From Mesostigma viride (lineage: Eukaryota; Streptophyta; Mesostigmatophyceae; Mesostigmatales; Mesostigmataceae), in contig RPFO01000165.1 of assembly GCA_009746045.1 (NCBI GenBank), forward strand, positions 6,471,036 through 6,535,035: a stretch of 64,000 nucleotides of DNA, read 5' to 3'. The translations under genes and the position numbers were made by a program. The notes under the pieces were generated by a model. It worked only from the letters and a program-made list of their open reading frames with translations, was not told the DNA's origin and searched no databases. Numbering within the stretch: the first letter of the stretch is position 1; each line of letters opens with the position of its first letter. Positions 1 to 9,517 of this stretch are shown piece after piece.

Positions 1-1
1 C

Positions 2-979
2 ACCAACTCCCTCACAGCCAAGTTCCCCCAAATAGCTGCGGAGCTCCACCCCACCAAGAACGGTCCCGGCGTGGACAGATCCAAGATCCTGGCGGGCACC
101 AGCAAGAAGTTCCGGTGGAAGTGCGACAAGGGCCCCGACCATGAGTGGGAGGCCACCGTTGCTTCTCGCACAAGCGGTGGGAGAGGCTGCCCCTGTTGCG
201 CCGGACTGCAGCTGTCAGTCACCAACTCCCTCACAGCCAAGTTCCCAGAAATAGCTGCGGAGCTCCACCCGACCAAGAATGGTCCCGGCGTGGATGGATC
301 CAACATCCTGGCGGGCACTGCAGAGAAGTTCTGGTGGAAGTGCAACAAAGGCCCCGACCATGAGTGGGAGGCCACCGTTGATTCTCGCACAAGCGGTGGG
401 TCTGGCTGCCCCTGTTGCGCGGGGAGGCAGCTGTCAGTCACCAACTCCCTCACAGCCAAGTTCCCCCAAATAGCTGCGGAGCTCCACCCCACCAAGAACG
501 GTCCCGGCGTGGACGGATCCAAGATCCTGGCGGGCACCAGCAAGAAGTTCCGGTGGAAGTGCGACAAGGGCCCCGACCATGAGTGGGAGGCCACCGTTAA
601 TTCTCGCACAAGTGGTGGGACTGGCTGCCCGTTCTGCTCGGGCCGTTGGGCATCCGTCACCAACAACCTGGCCACAAAATACCCAGCAGTCGCCGCGCAG
701 CTCCACCCTACACTGAACGGGGCGGGTGTGGATGGATCCAAGGTCCTCCCGGGCAGCAATGAGAAGTATTGGTGGGCATGTGCCAAGAATCCGGACCACG
801 TTTGGCAGGCGTCTCCCAACAGCCGGACAGGCAAAGGGACAGGATGCCCGTATTGCGCGCAACCCGGCCGTGAGCCCAAGTCCCCGGCTTTCAAATTACA
901 TGATGCTCTGGGGCAACTCTCCCCGACCAAAGAGGGCCCTGGTGTGAGTGCCGCCAGCATCGTGGCGGGGAGCGACTAG
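2..979 (+). CDS. DUF4379-type zinc-ribbon array protein, gene A (5' end outside window)
   Basis: The frame is open from base 2 to the TAG at 977-979, so the start lies upstream. The product carries four tandem treble-clef/zinc-ribbon fingers of the DUF4379 (PF14311) kind. Each unit is about 73 residues, with a linker (TNSLTAKFP..AAELHPTKNG) followed by WKC, GPDHEW and GCPCC. The likely zinc ligands are C-x5-H-x15-C-x2-C. The last finger differs from the others (PDHVW, GCPYC) in the same way as in genes B, C and D and seems to cap the array. After it comes a half-linker ending AASIVAGSD. Family members are found in algae, bacteria and large viruses; their function is not established and nucleic-acid or protein binding would be inference. 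The finger assignment is strong and the biological role is unknown. Confidence 0.85.
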   Translation, partial: TNSLTAKFPQIAAELHPTKNGPGVDRSKILAGTSKKFRWKCDKGPDHEWEATVASRTSGGRGCPCCAGLQLSVTNSLTAKFPEIAAELHPTKNGPGVDGSNILAGTAEKFWWKCNKGPDHEWEATVDSRTSGGSGCPCCAGRQLSVTNSLTAKFPQIAAELHPTKNGPGVDGSKILAGTSKKFRWKCDKGPDHEWEATVNSRTSGGTGCPFCSGRWASVTNNLATKYPAVAAQLHPTLNGAGVDGSKVLPGSNEKYWWACAKNPDHVWQASPNSRTGKGTGCPYCAQPGREPKSPAFKLHDALGQLSPTKEGPGVSAASIVAGSD

Positions 980-1017
980 ACTTGATGATTGAAGCATTGG
1001 GTTTGTGGCGTGGGTTT

Positions 1018-1447
1018 GGCGGATGCTAGCGTTGGGCCACCACACGCTCCACCCCACGTGCCTGACCAAGAGTGGTGTGGCGGATGCTAGCGTTGGGCCA
1101 CCCCACGCTCCACCCCACGTGCCTGACCAAGAGTGGTGTGGCGGATGCTAGCGTTGGGCCACCACACGCTCCACCCTGCGTGCCTGACCAAGAGTGGTGT
1201 GGCGGATGCTAGCGTTGGGCCACCACACGCTCCACCCTGCGTGCCTGACCAAGAGTGGTGTGGCGGATGCTAGCGTTGGGCCTCCACACGCTCCACCCCA
1301 CGTGCCTGACCAAGAGTGGTGTGGCGGATGCTAGCGTTGGGCCACCACACGCTCCACCCCACGTGCCTGACCAAGAGTGGTGTGGCGGATGCTAGCGTTG
1401 GGCCACCACACGCTCCACCCCACGTGCCTGACCAAGAGTGGGCCGGG
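1018..1447. repeat. 61-bp minisatellite, 7 units (tail of gene A)
   Basis: Units begin with GGATGCTAGC at 1021, 1082, 1143, 1204, 1265, 1326 and 1387, an exact 61-bp period. Sequence is nearly identical between units. The segment CTCCACCCCAC followed by ACCAAGAGTGG resembles the linker codons of the zinc fingers upstream (CTCCACCCCACCAAGAATGG), so the array probably arose inside a decayed finger. The same array follows genes C and D (7 and 8 units), while gene B has one unit. Confidence 0.95.
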
Positions 1448-1492
1448 CATGGATGCCACCTGTACCCGGGGGGGGGGGGGGGGGTTTGACGA

Positions 1493-1760
1493 GGTGTGAT
1501 GATGGAAGTGCAGCAAGGGCCCCGAGTGCAGGAATGCCAAGCTTGTTAATGCAGCTGCGGCCATGCGCGGTGCCATGCTTCTGCACTGTGAGACGTGCAC
1601 CCGCCACAAACTCCCCATGCATCGCCCTCTTCCCCGCTACGCTCACCCAGCTGCACCCCGCGAGAAACGAACCGGGGCTGGACCCGGCCCGGCTGCTTGC
1701 GACCGGCACGCACAGGGTGAGGTGTGCGTGCGAAAGGGTGCCAGGCCACGCGGGGAGGGC
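1493..1760 (+). pseudogene. decayed zinc-ribbon finger (relic) after gene A
   Basis: Bases 1500-1530 still read like the finger core (TGGAAGTGCAGCAAGGGCC, compare TGGAAGTGCGACAAGGGCC in intact fingers). About 100 bases later one frame gives ATNSP, then TQLHPARNEPGLDPARLLATG, which lines up with the intact linker TNSL...AQLHPTKNGPGVDGSKILAG. The ligand pattern and frame are broken by a G run at about 1470-1483 and by substitutions. It lies 0.5 kb past the stop of gene A, which suggests the ancestral array was longer. Confidence 0.65.
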
Positions 1761-1919
1761 CAGCGTGAGGAGCCGCGCGGCAGGGGGGAAAGGGGTGGTC
1801 GGCACGTGCCAGGGGGGGGCAAGGGGCCCATGCGTGGAGGGAGAGCGATGCGGCACCTTGGTGGAGGGAAGCCTTAGCTGCTGGCTCAGTAACCTGGGCC
1901 GGGAGGGGGATTGAGCATG

Positions 1920-3490
1920 AAGCTGACTCTGCGCCGTCCGTGACCCTATTGCAGTTTGCTTGCTACTGTGCCAGTAAAGGGTGGCAAGCCTAGTTGGCGT
2001 GACCACGGTCCACGGGCACTGGTGTGGCCTGGTCGGTTGGAAAGGTCGTTCAAGCTCTTTTTGGCCTTCAATCGGTTTCTGGCCTCGTGCGTGCCGCCCA
2101 CTTTTTTGGCGGTGACCTGGCATGTTGGGTCTTTGGCTGCAATAATGCATGCAAGGTGCATGTCTCTAGTGAATAACGTTTTGGGCGCTGAAGTTTACAT
2201 CGAACTCCTGACCCATACTCCAACATCGCCTGTGCCTCACCATATCCCAGCAATGACCTCTTTCTCTAAGTACTCCATCTTTGTTTTTTGTTATTATTAT
2301 TACTCTTTACTTTGTCTTTTTTTGATATTGTATTTATTGTTATTATTATTATTATTGACATTTTCTTTTCTTTTTTCTTTCTTTTTCTTTTTTCTTTTTC
2401 CCTTTGTAATGTATTAAATAATTAATTAATTAATTAATAGACACGTGACTGTGTCACGTGAGCATAAGTCGTCAGTGGGAGGGGAACATGTAATGTATAC
2501 TTCTTCCCTTTTCTGTTAGCCCCTTCGTGTATGTGTGTATGCGTTCCCTCTTTTCCTTCTTAGTTTTGGTTGTTTTTGTTTTCAAATGCATTTGTTTTTG
2601 TTGTGTGTGTGTGTATCTGTGTGTGTGTTTTCCCTATAAACCTTTTTTGTTACCCTCTGTCTCCCTCCATGCAGGTCTTCCTAGAGATAGCCACGCGGCT
2701 CCCGCGGCCTTCACGTCTTTCCTCTCAGACAACTACCCTAGTCCGTCCACGGCGTGGGATCGCCAAGCGTCCAGGCATAGTTGTCTCACTTAATGTTTTG
2801 AATGATCCGTGGATGAGTGGGAACCAACTTTTGATCAGAGAAGCGTTGTGAAGGAGTTCCAATCTAACCTGCTCTTGTGGCTCCCTGGCATTGCTGCCGC
2901 GCGCGAATGAAGAAATAGCACGTTATCAACGAAGTCCATTAGAAGTCTCGCTGATATGCATAATTTTAGAAAGTGTTAACTAATAAAACGATACCGATTT
3001 GGGTCCACATATGACGCTAAATATTGGCGAGAAACCGGCCCACGCAAGGAAACTGGGCCTCGGAGATCGACCCCAAAATTAAATTTGACTAGTGCGATCG
3101 ACAGATGTCTCCAAGGGAATTCCAAATCTGCCCTCGGGTAGTTGAAAGTCCTTTTTCGACCAGATGATAGACTTGTTACGAGACTGGCGAAAATGGCTCT
3201 AACGTCATGCTCTTACGCCAAGTAAGCCAAAGTCGAGTATGGCAAGTACGAGGTAGGGTGGTCTGATCGATCTCAAGTATAAGTAGCGCAATCGATATAG
3301 ATCTTGGTGAGGGCAGTCAGGATCTGCCATGAGAAAGCCAAACCTTGGTCCAAAATGGAAGATAGGGGTCGAAGTCGGTTGGAATCCGATACATTTTGGG
3401 CGAAACACTAATTAATTCGCCAAAAGGGACCTTTCTGATCTACCGTGGACCGGTTTCTCGCCAATTGAATCATATGTCAGAACAAGGAAT
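1920..3490. other. duplicated tail module without a supported gene (A copy)
   Basis: This stretch recurs after genes B (13800-15160), C (24160-25200) and D (39370-40058, shorter). It holds a block with ACTTTTTTGGCGG, a long T-rich/TTATT-rich tract (2280-2400), a TG-rich segment, and TGCAG followed by GTCTTCCTAGAGATAGCC, which looks like a splice acceptor plus exon start. Short open frames exist on both strands in every copy but none resembles a known protein. I see no gene I can support. Confidence 0.6.
2415..2488 (-). mobile_element. 5'-truncated LINE tail with 10-bp target duplication
   Basis: This 74-bp insert begins with an (ATTA)n run followed by the inverted complement of the LINE 3' end found at 29160-29200 and 47650-47704 (GACACGTGACTGTGTCACG). 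It is flanked by TGTAATGTAT at 2405-2414 and again at 2489-2498. In the B and C tails the site is uninterrupted (CCCTTTGTAATGTA), which shows the empty site directly. The insertion therefore occurred after this unit separated from the other copies. Confidence 0.8.
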
Positions 3491-3500
3491 TGCAGACTCA

Positions 3501-3502
3501 TG

Positions 3503-3551
<49 letters not shown>

Positions 3552-3600
3552 TTCGTCCTCGTCCTCACGAGTCCTCGTCCTCGTCCTCGTCCTCGTCCCT
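3501..3600. repeat. (CTCGTC)n hexanucleotide satellite, short A copy
   Basis: About 16 CGTCCT units with two interruptions (at about 3552 and 3566). The same satellite at the matching place in the C tail (25231-25521) is about three times longer, and the B tail lacks it where a LINE fragment is inserted. The apparent poly-Ser and poly-Leu-Val frames are artefacts of the satellite. Confidence 0.9.
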
Positions 3601-4202
3601 CGTCTTGCCATCGATCGGCTTAATCGGCGCCACCGAATTTACTCTGAGGTGCCTGGCCCCCTCGATCAAATAGTCCTGTGCTTCCCACCCTGCACTCGGC
3701 ACGATCTGCATGCACGGCACTGCTCTGTCCATCTGCCCCGTGCACGTAACCTATAGGAAATTCAGCTGGAAGGTGCATGTACCGCCCGGTGGCGGCCGAC
3801 AGATGCCATGCACGAAGCAAGACCAGCTTCACACATGCATGCAAAAGGTCCTGTGTTGAATTCCTTGCTGGTAGCTTCTAGGCTTTCTTACTTTCTGTGT
3901 TCCGCGGAATCTCAGGTTTGGGCAGCTAGCGTACGTTTTCACGTTTGTTGCTTTCTGACGACAATGTCAGATTGGTTTATATTAGTTAGTTTCGGCTACG
4001 CCCTCTAGGTTTGTACGTCACACTACAACCAGATTCCAGCCGTGGTCAACCTGCCTATACTTCGGCGATACTAGCTAGGATATCGCGTAGGTCCGTGTGT
4101 AGTACTCCTGCGCACTTAGCTGTCTAGTGGTGAGTCATCTTCTATAGATTCAGCAATATCGTCGGGACAAATTGGCACCCCTCTCCGGTAAAGAGGTTTT
4201 TC

Positions 4203-4392
4203 GCAGTTGGGCTGTTTCGAAACGTTAAGTGAGATGCCTTCGGATCAGGAGACTCACACAGCCGCGAAATCATGCCAAAGGTCCTATGTTCGATTCCTTG
4301 CTGGTAGCTTCTAGGCTTTCTTACTTTCTGTGCTCCGCGGAATCTCAGATTTGGGCAGCTAGCGGTTTCACGTTTGTTGCTTTCTGACAACA
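4203..4392 (+). mobile_element. tRNA-derived SINE-like element
   Basis: TGTTCGATTCC at 4287-4297 is a near-perfect RNA polymerase III box B, preceded by about 80 bases that could hold a weak box A. Its 3' part (4275-4392) is repeated at 3842-3960 with about 90% identity by eye, but there the box B is damaged (TGTTGAATTCC). A related copy with AGTTCGATTCG lies at 26285-26480. The T-arm does not fold well, so this is not a functional tRNA. Confidence 0.4.
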
Positions 4393-4399
4393 ATGCATG

Positions 4400-7180
4400 C
4401 AATTATATACATGTCATCGATGCATCTTATAGATGTCAATGAATTTTGTGCTCATACTACGTGTTGTCTCCTTGATACGACTTAGTATGGACAACAATTT
4501 TTTCTTTTATTGCCTTCGCGGGTGAAGTATCTGCGTAGAAAAGTAACTCATCCGGTACTCCATGGCATGCCTTATAAGTGCATATTCACGCAAGCTTTTA
4601 CTTACTTATGGACAACAAGACATGGTACAGTATGCTACGGGACATTCTCTTGCGAATGCAGGCGAGTCTGTAGATCATGGCAGGTGTGCACACATGCATC
4701 AATGATAAATGAGCCCAGTGGTCAATACACCCAGCGCACCATCACCGCGCAGTATTCAGGTATGCGGCTAAAAGCATGTCAAACGCATGTACGTCCTTTG
4801 CGGCATTTCAGAGCCGCACTCTGTTGATTTCAAACCACGATATATGGTCCCTCAAGGCGCAAGGGGCGATGCATGCAAGCCCCTATCAACATTAGCATCG
4901 CTAGCATTCTCCTATGCCATTCTCCGGTCATTGCACAATCCACACGCACGCTCACCTCTTCATTCACAGCATGGCAGCTGCGTGCCTTTCCCCCCCTGCA
5001 TCCCCTGGCACATGCCGGGCCCTCCTTCCCCACTGAGTCACGTGCGGCTCCTCATGCTGCCCCCCCCCCTGTGGCCTGGCACCCTGTCGCACGCAAGCCA
5101 CACCCTGTGGGTCCATAAAATGACTTGCAGGTCACGGTAATTGGTTGATGTGGCTAACATACAGATGACACTGATTATTGAGACCCCAAGGGTGGTCATG
5201 TCCCTTATAGCTCTCCTACCCATCAAAGATTGCACATTGAGTGCTGTCACGTGGCTTGCCTGTACCCTGGCCGACTTGACACCACCTGCTGCATGCTCCA
5301 GGGCATCCACAACCAACCTAGACTAGCCCACAATGATAAAGGGTGCATGACACCTCCTCAAGATTTGCCAACTTCAGACGACGCATGCCCCAGGCTTGGT
5401 TCGTAGGGCTCCTAACGCTCCTGCTAGCGCCAACGGGGGGACTCCACGCTGATGCGGTGGCTGGCCCTAACTCCACCCCTTGAACCAGCTGAGGGCAAAT
5501 AATGTTGTGGCTATCTACTAGAGGATGACCTTGGCCAGCAAGACACACTCTGTGGGGGTGGCACGCAGGCACGATTGCGCACCATGTCAGTACGGTTGGC
5601 AAGGAAGCTAGGAAGCCAAAGGGCATGCAAGTACTCGCAAGGTGTATCCTAGCGCTGCAGCACGGAGCAGAGATCCTCAACAACTGCAGCACAATACCTT
5701 GACTGCAAATAGAAGAGTGTCTTGCATTCAACTCTGTGTGGCAACAATTGGTCATCATGCAGTGGGCGACCATATCATGCGGTGAAGTGGCGTGCACAAC
5801 AGGTCTGGCACAACCGGCGACACAAAGGTTTAAGTTGGCGACTATTCAATATCAACAGCAGGGGATCAGCGACATCAGCGAGGGCCATTAGTTAGAGATC
5901 TTGCTACAACATCAAGGGCATCATGACAAAGAGCTATACACCGATACCCCACACCAGGTATTCATGACTGGGGAAGTGGGTGCAGCGAAGAGCTTCCACG
6001 GCTGCACGCCTGGGTGAGCAGCGCCGCCATGAAAAAACATGCCGCGTCCGTCACAAGTAGCAGGGTGAAAGCAAACCAGGAAAGACCTAAATCTGCCAAC
6101 CATAGTTAAGGAGGGGGGATGTCACGGAAAACCTGCCCACTCCAAGTTTGGTCTGACGGGGCTCTGACACACGTGGAGCGAGCCCCGACGCCAGAATTAT
6201 TAAAAAGGAGTGCGCTCAAGTTGGCTTTTTGAGGACGGCGCGAGGAAAATAGAACCGGAGTGCGCTCGGCAAACACATTCGGCGCCTGGTTTTCAGGAAA
6301 GGTGCGCGCCCACCGTGAGACTAGGTATTGGTCCGGCGCTTTGGCTTACATCCCGGAGTGAGGTACTCGTGGACGTACTAACGCACATCTACGGTAATTA
6401 TACGGTCATAATTTATAGGACACGTGGCGTAACTGAGAGGGGTATTGGTGGCGTCAGATACAAGTCCTGACTGTGCAGGACTACCTCCCTAGCTATACAT
6501 GCCACGTGTCACACGTCCAACATGCACTCCAAGCCGCCCCGGCGGACCACATTTGGCAAAGGTGTGCGCTCCACGATTTTTCACTTTGGCTGGTGAACGG
6601 ACGGCGCTGGACGGCGAAAAAGTGTGCGTGCTCAAGTAGGAAAATGGGGGGTTATGTCCCCCCTCCTCATAGTTATTCAACGGTCAATAACTGTTGCTTA
6701 AAATAAGAAAGCTCAAAAATAAGGAAGTTCTCGGGAGCAAGGAACAATGAGACGGCGAGCCGCACGACCTCCCCCGAGAAGCCCAAGGCCTACTGGGGGG
6801 CAGGGACCTATATATCAACAGAAGGCCAAATAAGGGATTAGCAAGCCATGTCGAGGACTGATGCGCTTGCGGACATGAAGGTACGTGCCAACTTTAAAGC
6901 TTTGTCGGGAACAAGGAGCAATGGGACAGCTAGCCAGCGCCCAATAACAGACTAGCAAGCCATGTCGAGGAGCCAGAGTCTAGGGCTACAAGTCCAAGTG
7001 TGTAGTGCGCTTGAGCACATGAAGGTACGTGCACAACACGCATGCATGATTTTGGCAGGCAGGCAGCGACATACCCACTGAGCCCCGTAGGGGGGCTTTG
7101 TCAGACGAGGACGAGGACTAAATAATAACCTTCTGGTGATTTTCTTCTGCAACGCAGCAGACATGGTTGACCAGCAGCCA
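4400..7180. other. duplicated intergenic DNA of the A tail
   Basis: Large parts match B-tail bases 15670-18770 and C-tail bases 29430-32330 in the same order, although the A copy lacks about 250 bp present in the others near 16312-16560 and 30030-30290. It includes one copy (about 5928-5970) of the unit that forms the 51-bp minisatellite in the B tail. No open frame is conserved with a recognisable protein and I see no gene. Confidence 0.6.
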
Positions 7181-7184
7181 GCAC

Positions 7185-7440
7185 CTACTGGGTGAGCAGC
7201 AGGATGGCCAACGCGGACGCCAGCAGCGCCGCCATGGCCGCGGTGCCCCCCCGGCGCAGCCCCTCGCTCCCCCCTAGCTCCGCGCCGCCCAGCACGATCC
7301 AGCGCCAGCACACACGCACACGCGCCCATGCAGCTCGCAAGCAAGAGAGGACAGCTCTGCAACCGCGAACCGCACGGCTGGCCAGCGGCTGCGCATGCTG
7401 GAAGATGCTGAAGCCACATGTCATATTCTGGACTTGAGTA
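7185..7440 (-). pseudogene. conserved hydrophobic C-terminal exon-like relic
   Basis: On the minus strand a frame ends with a glycine-rich stretch (LGGAELGGSEGLRRGG) and a hydrophobic segment (AALLASALAILLLTQ) before the stop near 7185. It recurs at 18780-18975 and 32340-32590, where the frame is partly broken. The composition suggests the last membrane helix of a lost protein, but no family is recognisable and the plus strand is equally rich in short frames. Confidence 0.3.
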
Positions 7441-7665
7441 ATTGGTAACATTTCTTATTTTTATTTAGCTTCCACCCTGCGCGTAGGGAAGGCCTGCGCT
7501 GGGTGCCTGGGCTAGCCGGTGTCATTGAGGTACCCGGCCGGCTGTCGCTGCCATTGCACAGCATCTTTCTTGGAGGGGGGGTTGCCTCCTCGGCTTGCGT
7601 GGGTTGTTCGCCGTTCGGGGTGCTCGAAACAGTAATCAGGTCCCGTACCTGCGGACTGTGCACAC

Positions 7666-7799
7666 GCGGGAGTCGCTTCATCAACGCACAGGGACAGGAG
7701 TCGGCTTCCACAAGGAAAGAGGATGGTCAACAACGGGAGTCGGCTCATCAACGCACAGGGACAGGAGTAGGCTTCCACGAGGAAAGAGGATGGTCAACA
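7666..7799. repeat. 67-bp tandem repeat, 2 units
   Basis: Units start with GGGAGTCG at about 7666 and 7733. The paralogous site in the C tail (32806-33140) has five units. No coding role is apparent. Confidence 0.9.
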
Positions 7800-7809
7800 A
7801 CTGAAGAAC

Positions 7810-8450
7810 TTTAACCGCCCAAACCGAAATGCTATTACTGAAACACAGTTCTTGTATTCTATCAGTGGCACCCGCAAAGCATCCAAGACATGCGTGTAGT
7901 AAATAGTAAGTGCACACAACAAATGTCTGTGGCCACACAAGAAACTCCCTCAACCCGCATGCTACAGTGTCCCTTGCCTGAACCATCCGCAGCGTCATGC
8001 AAGGCATGTGTAAGGCGATGCCGTGGCCATACTAGGTACAAGAACCCTCTACGTGTCTGAAAGGACTCACTTGAGCCCTTTTCTGTTGGCAAGCGAGGGT
8101 TACTTGATAGGCCTGTTTAGGTTGGCAGGCCCAGTGGTGTGCAGCCACACAATTAAGATGCCCCTGTTACCTGGCCCCATCAATTGTACCAAATATTGGA
8201 CCAAGTGAGCACGGGGCAGATCGCGGGGGTGGCACCTACACATCGGAAACTTGACTTGTTACAGGCGCCAGCGCGCACAGCATGCGTTCGTTGGAACATA
8301 TCCGCTAGACCCTCTCCTTGTTACCTGGTCCATCGTGTTTGGGCAGAGCACATGATAGGGTAGGCAGTGGCCACCATTTTAACAACATATATCCACTGCC
8401 TATTCGATTTCAATAGCAAAACCAGCCATGAATAAGGGGTTGCTTCGCAA
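7810..8450. other. duplicated intergenic DNA without a gene
   Basis: Bases 7810-8260 match 33150-33595 of the C tail. Nothing recognisable is encoded. Downstream, this copy alone has gained the two long trinucleotide arrays. Confidence 0.6.
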
Positions 8451-8454
8451 AGCT

Positions 8455-8937
8455 GTGGTGGTGGTGGTGGTGGTGGTGGTGGTGGTGGTGGTGGTGGTGT
8501 AGGTGGTGGTGGTGGTGGTGGTGGTGGTGGTGGTGGTGGCGGTGGTGGTGGTGGTAATGGTGGTGGTGGTGGTGGTGGTGGTGGTGGTGGTGGTGGTGGT
8601 GGTGGTGGTGGTGGTGGTGGTGGTGGTGGTGGTGGTGGTGGTGGTGGTGGTGGTGGTGGTGGTGGTGGTGGTGGTGGTGGTGGTGGTGGTGGTGGTGGTG
8701 GTGGTGGTGGTGGTGGTGGTGGTGGTGGTGGTGGTGGTGGTGGTGGTGGTGGTGGTGGTGGTGGTGGTGGTGGTGGTGGTGGTGGTGGTGGTGGTGGTGG
8801 TGGTGGTGGTGGTGGTGGTGGTGGTGGTGGTGGTGGTGGTGGTGGTGGTGGTGGTGGTGGTGGTGGTGGTGGTGGTGGTGGTGGTGGTGGTGGTGGTGGT
8901 GGTGGTGGTGGTGGTGGTGGTGGTGGTGGTGGTGGTT
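8455..8937. repeat. (GGT)n array, about 160 units
   Basis: Nearly pure GGT over about 483 bases, with a few variants near its left end (GTGTAGG at about 8498, GGCGG at about 8538, GGTAATGG at about 8555). All six frames are low complexity (poly-His, poly-Pro, poly-Val and others) and are not genes. The strand asymmetry means the G-rich strand could form quadruplexes. Confidence 0.98.
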
Positions 8938-9010
8938 GCAGCGGCGGTGATAGCTTAGGGCCCCCAAGCAATCCTATTCGATCTGTGCACTATAATGATG
9001 TTCTAAACCA

Positions 9011-9507
9011 AGGAGGAGGAGGAGGAGGAGGAGGAGGAGGAGGAGGAGGAGGAGGAGGAGGAGGAGGAGGAGGAGGAGGAGGAGGAGGAGGAGGAGGAGG
9101 AGGGAGGAGGAGGAGGAGGAGGAGGAGGAGGAGGAGGAGGAGGAGGAGGAGGAGGAGGAGGAGGAGGAGGAGGAGGAGGAGGAGGAGGAGGAGGAGGAGG
9201 AGGAGGAGGAGGAGGAGGAGGAGGAGGAGGAGGAGGAGGAGGAGGAGGAGGAGGAGGAGGAGGAGGAGGAGGAGGAGGAGGAGGAGGAGGAGGAGGAGGA
9301 GGAGGAGGAGGAGGAGGAGGAGGAGGAGGAGGAGGAGGAGGAGGAGGAGGAGGAGGAGGAGGAGGAGGAGGAGGAGGAGGAGGAGGAGGAGGAGGAGGAG
9401 GAGGAGGAGGAGGAGGAGGAGGAGGAGGAGGAGGAGGAGGAGGAGGAGGAGGAGGAGGAGGAGGAGGAGGAGGAGGAGGAGGAGGAGGAGGAGGAGGAGG
9501 AGGAGGA
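9011..9507. repeat. (GGA)n array, about 165 units
   Basis: A pure GGA tract of about 497 bases with one extra G near 9102 that shifts the phase. It is a polypurine run, capable of triplex DNA. It lies only 73 bases after the GGT array. The paralogous C-tail interval (33590-33780) has neither array. Confidence 0.98.
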
Positions 9508-9517
9508 TAGTGATGAT

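Noticed and set aside
2279-2412. T/A-rich tract considered as a possible replication origin or matrix attachment region
   Set aside because: It is a pyrimidine-rich tract followed by a possible splice acceptor, duplicated with the tails; nothing specific supports an origin.
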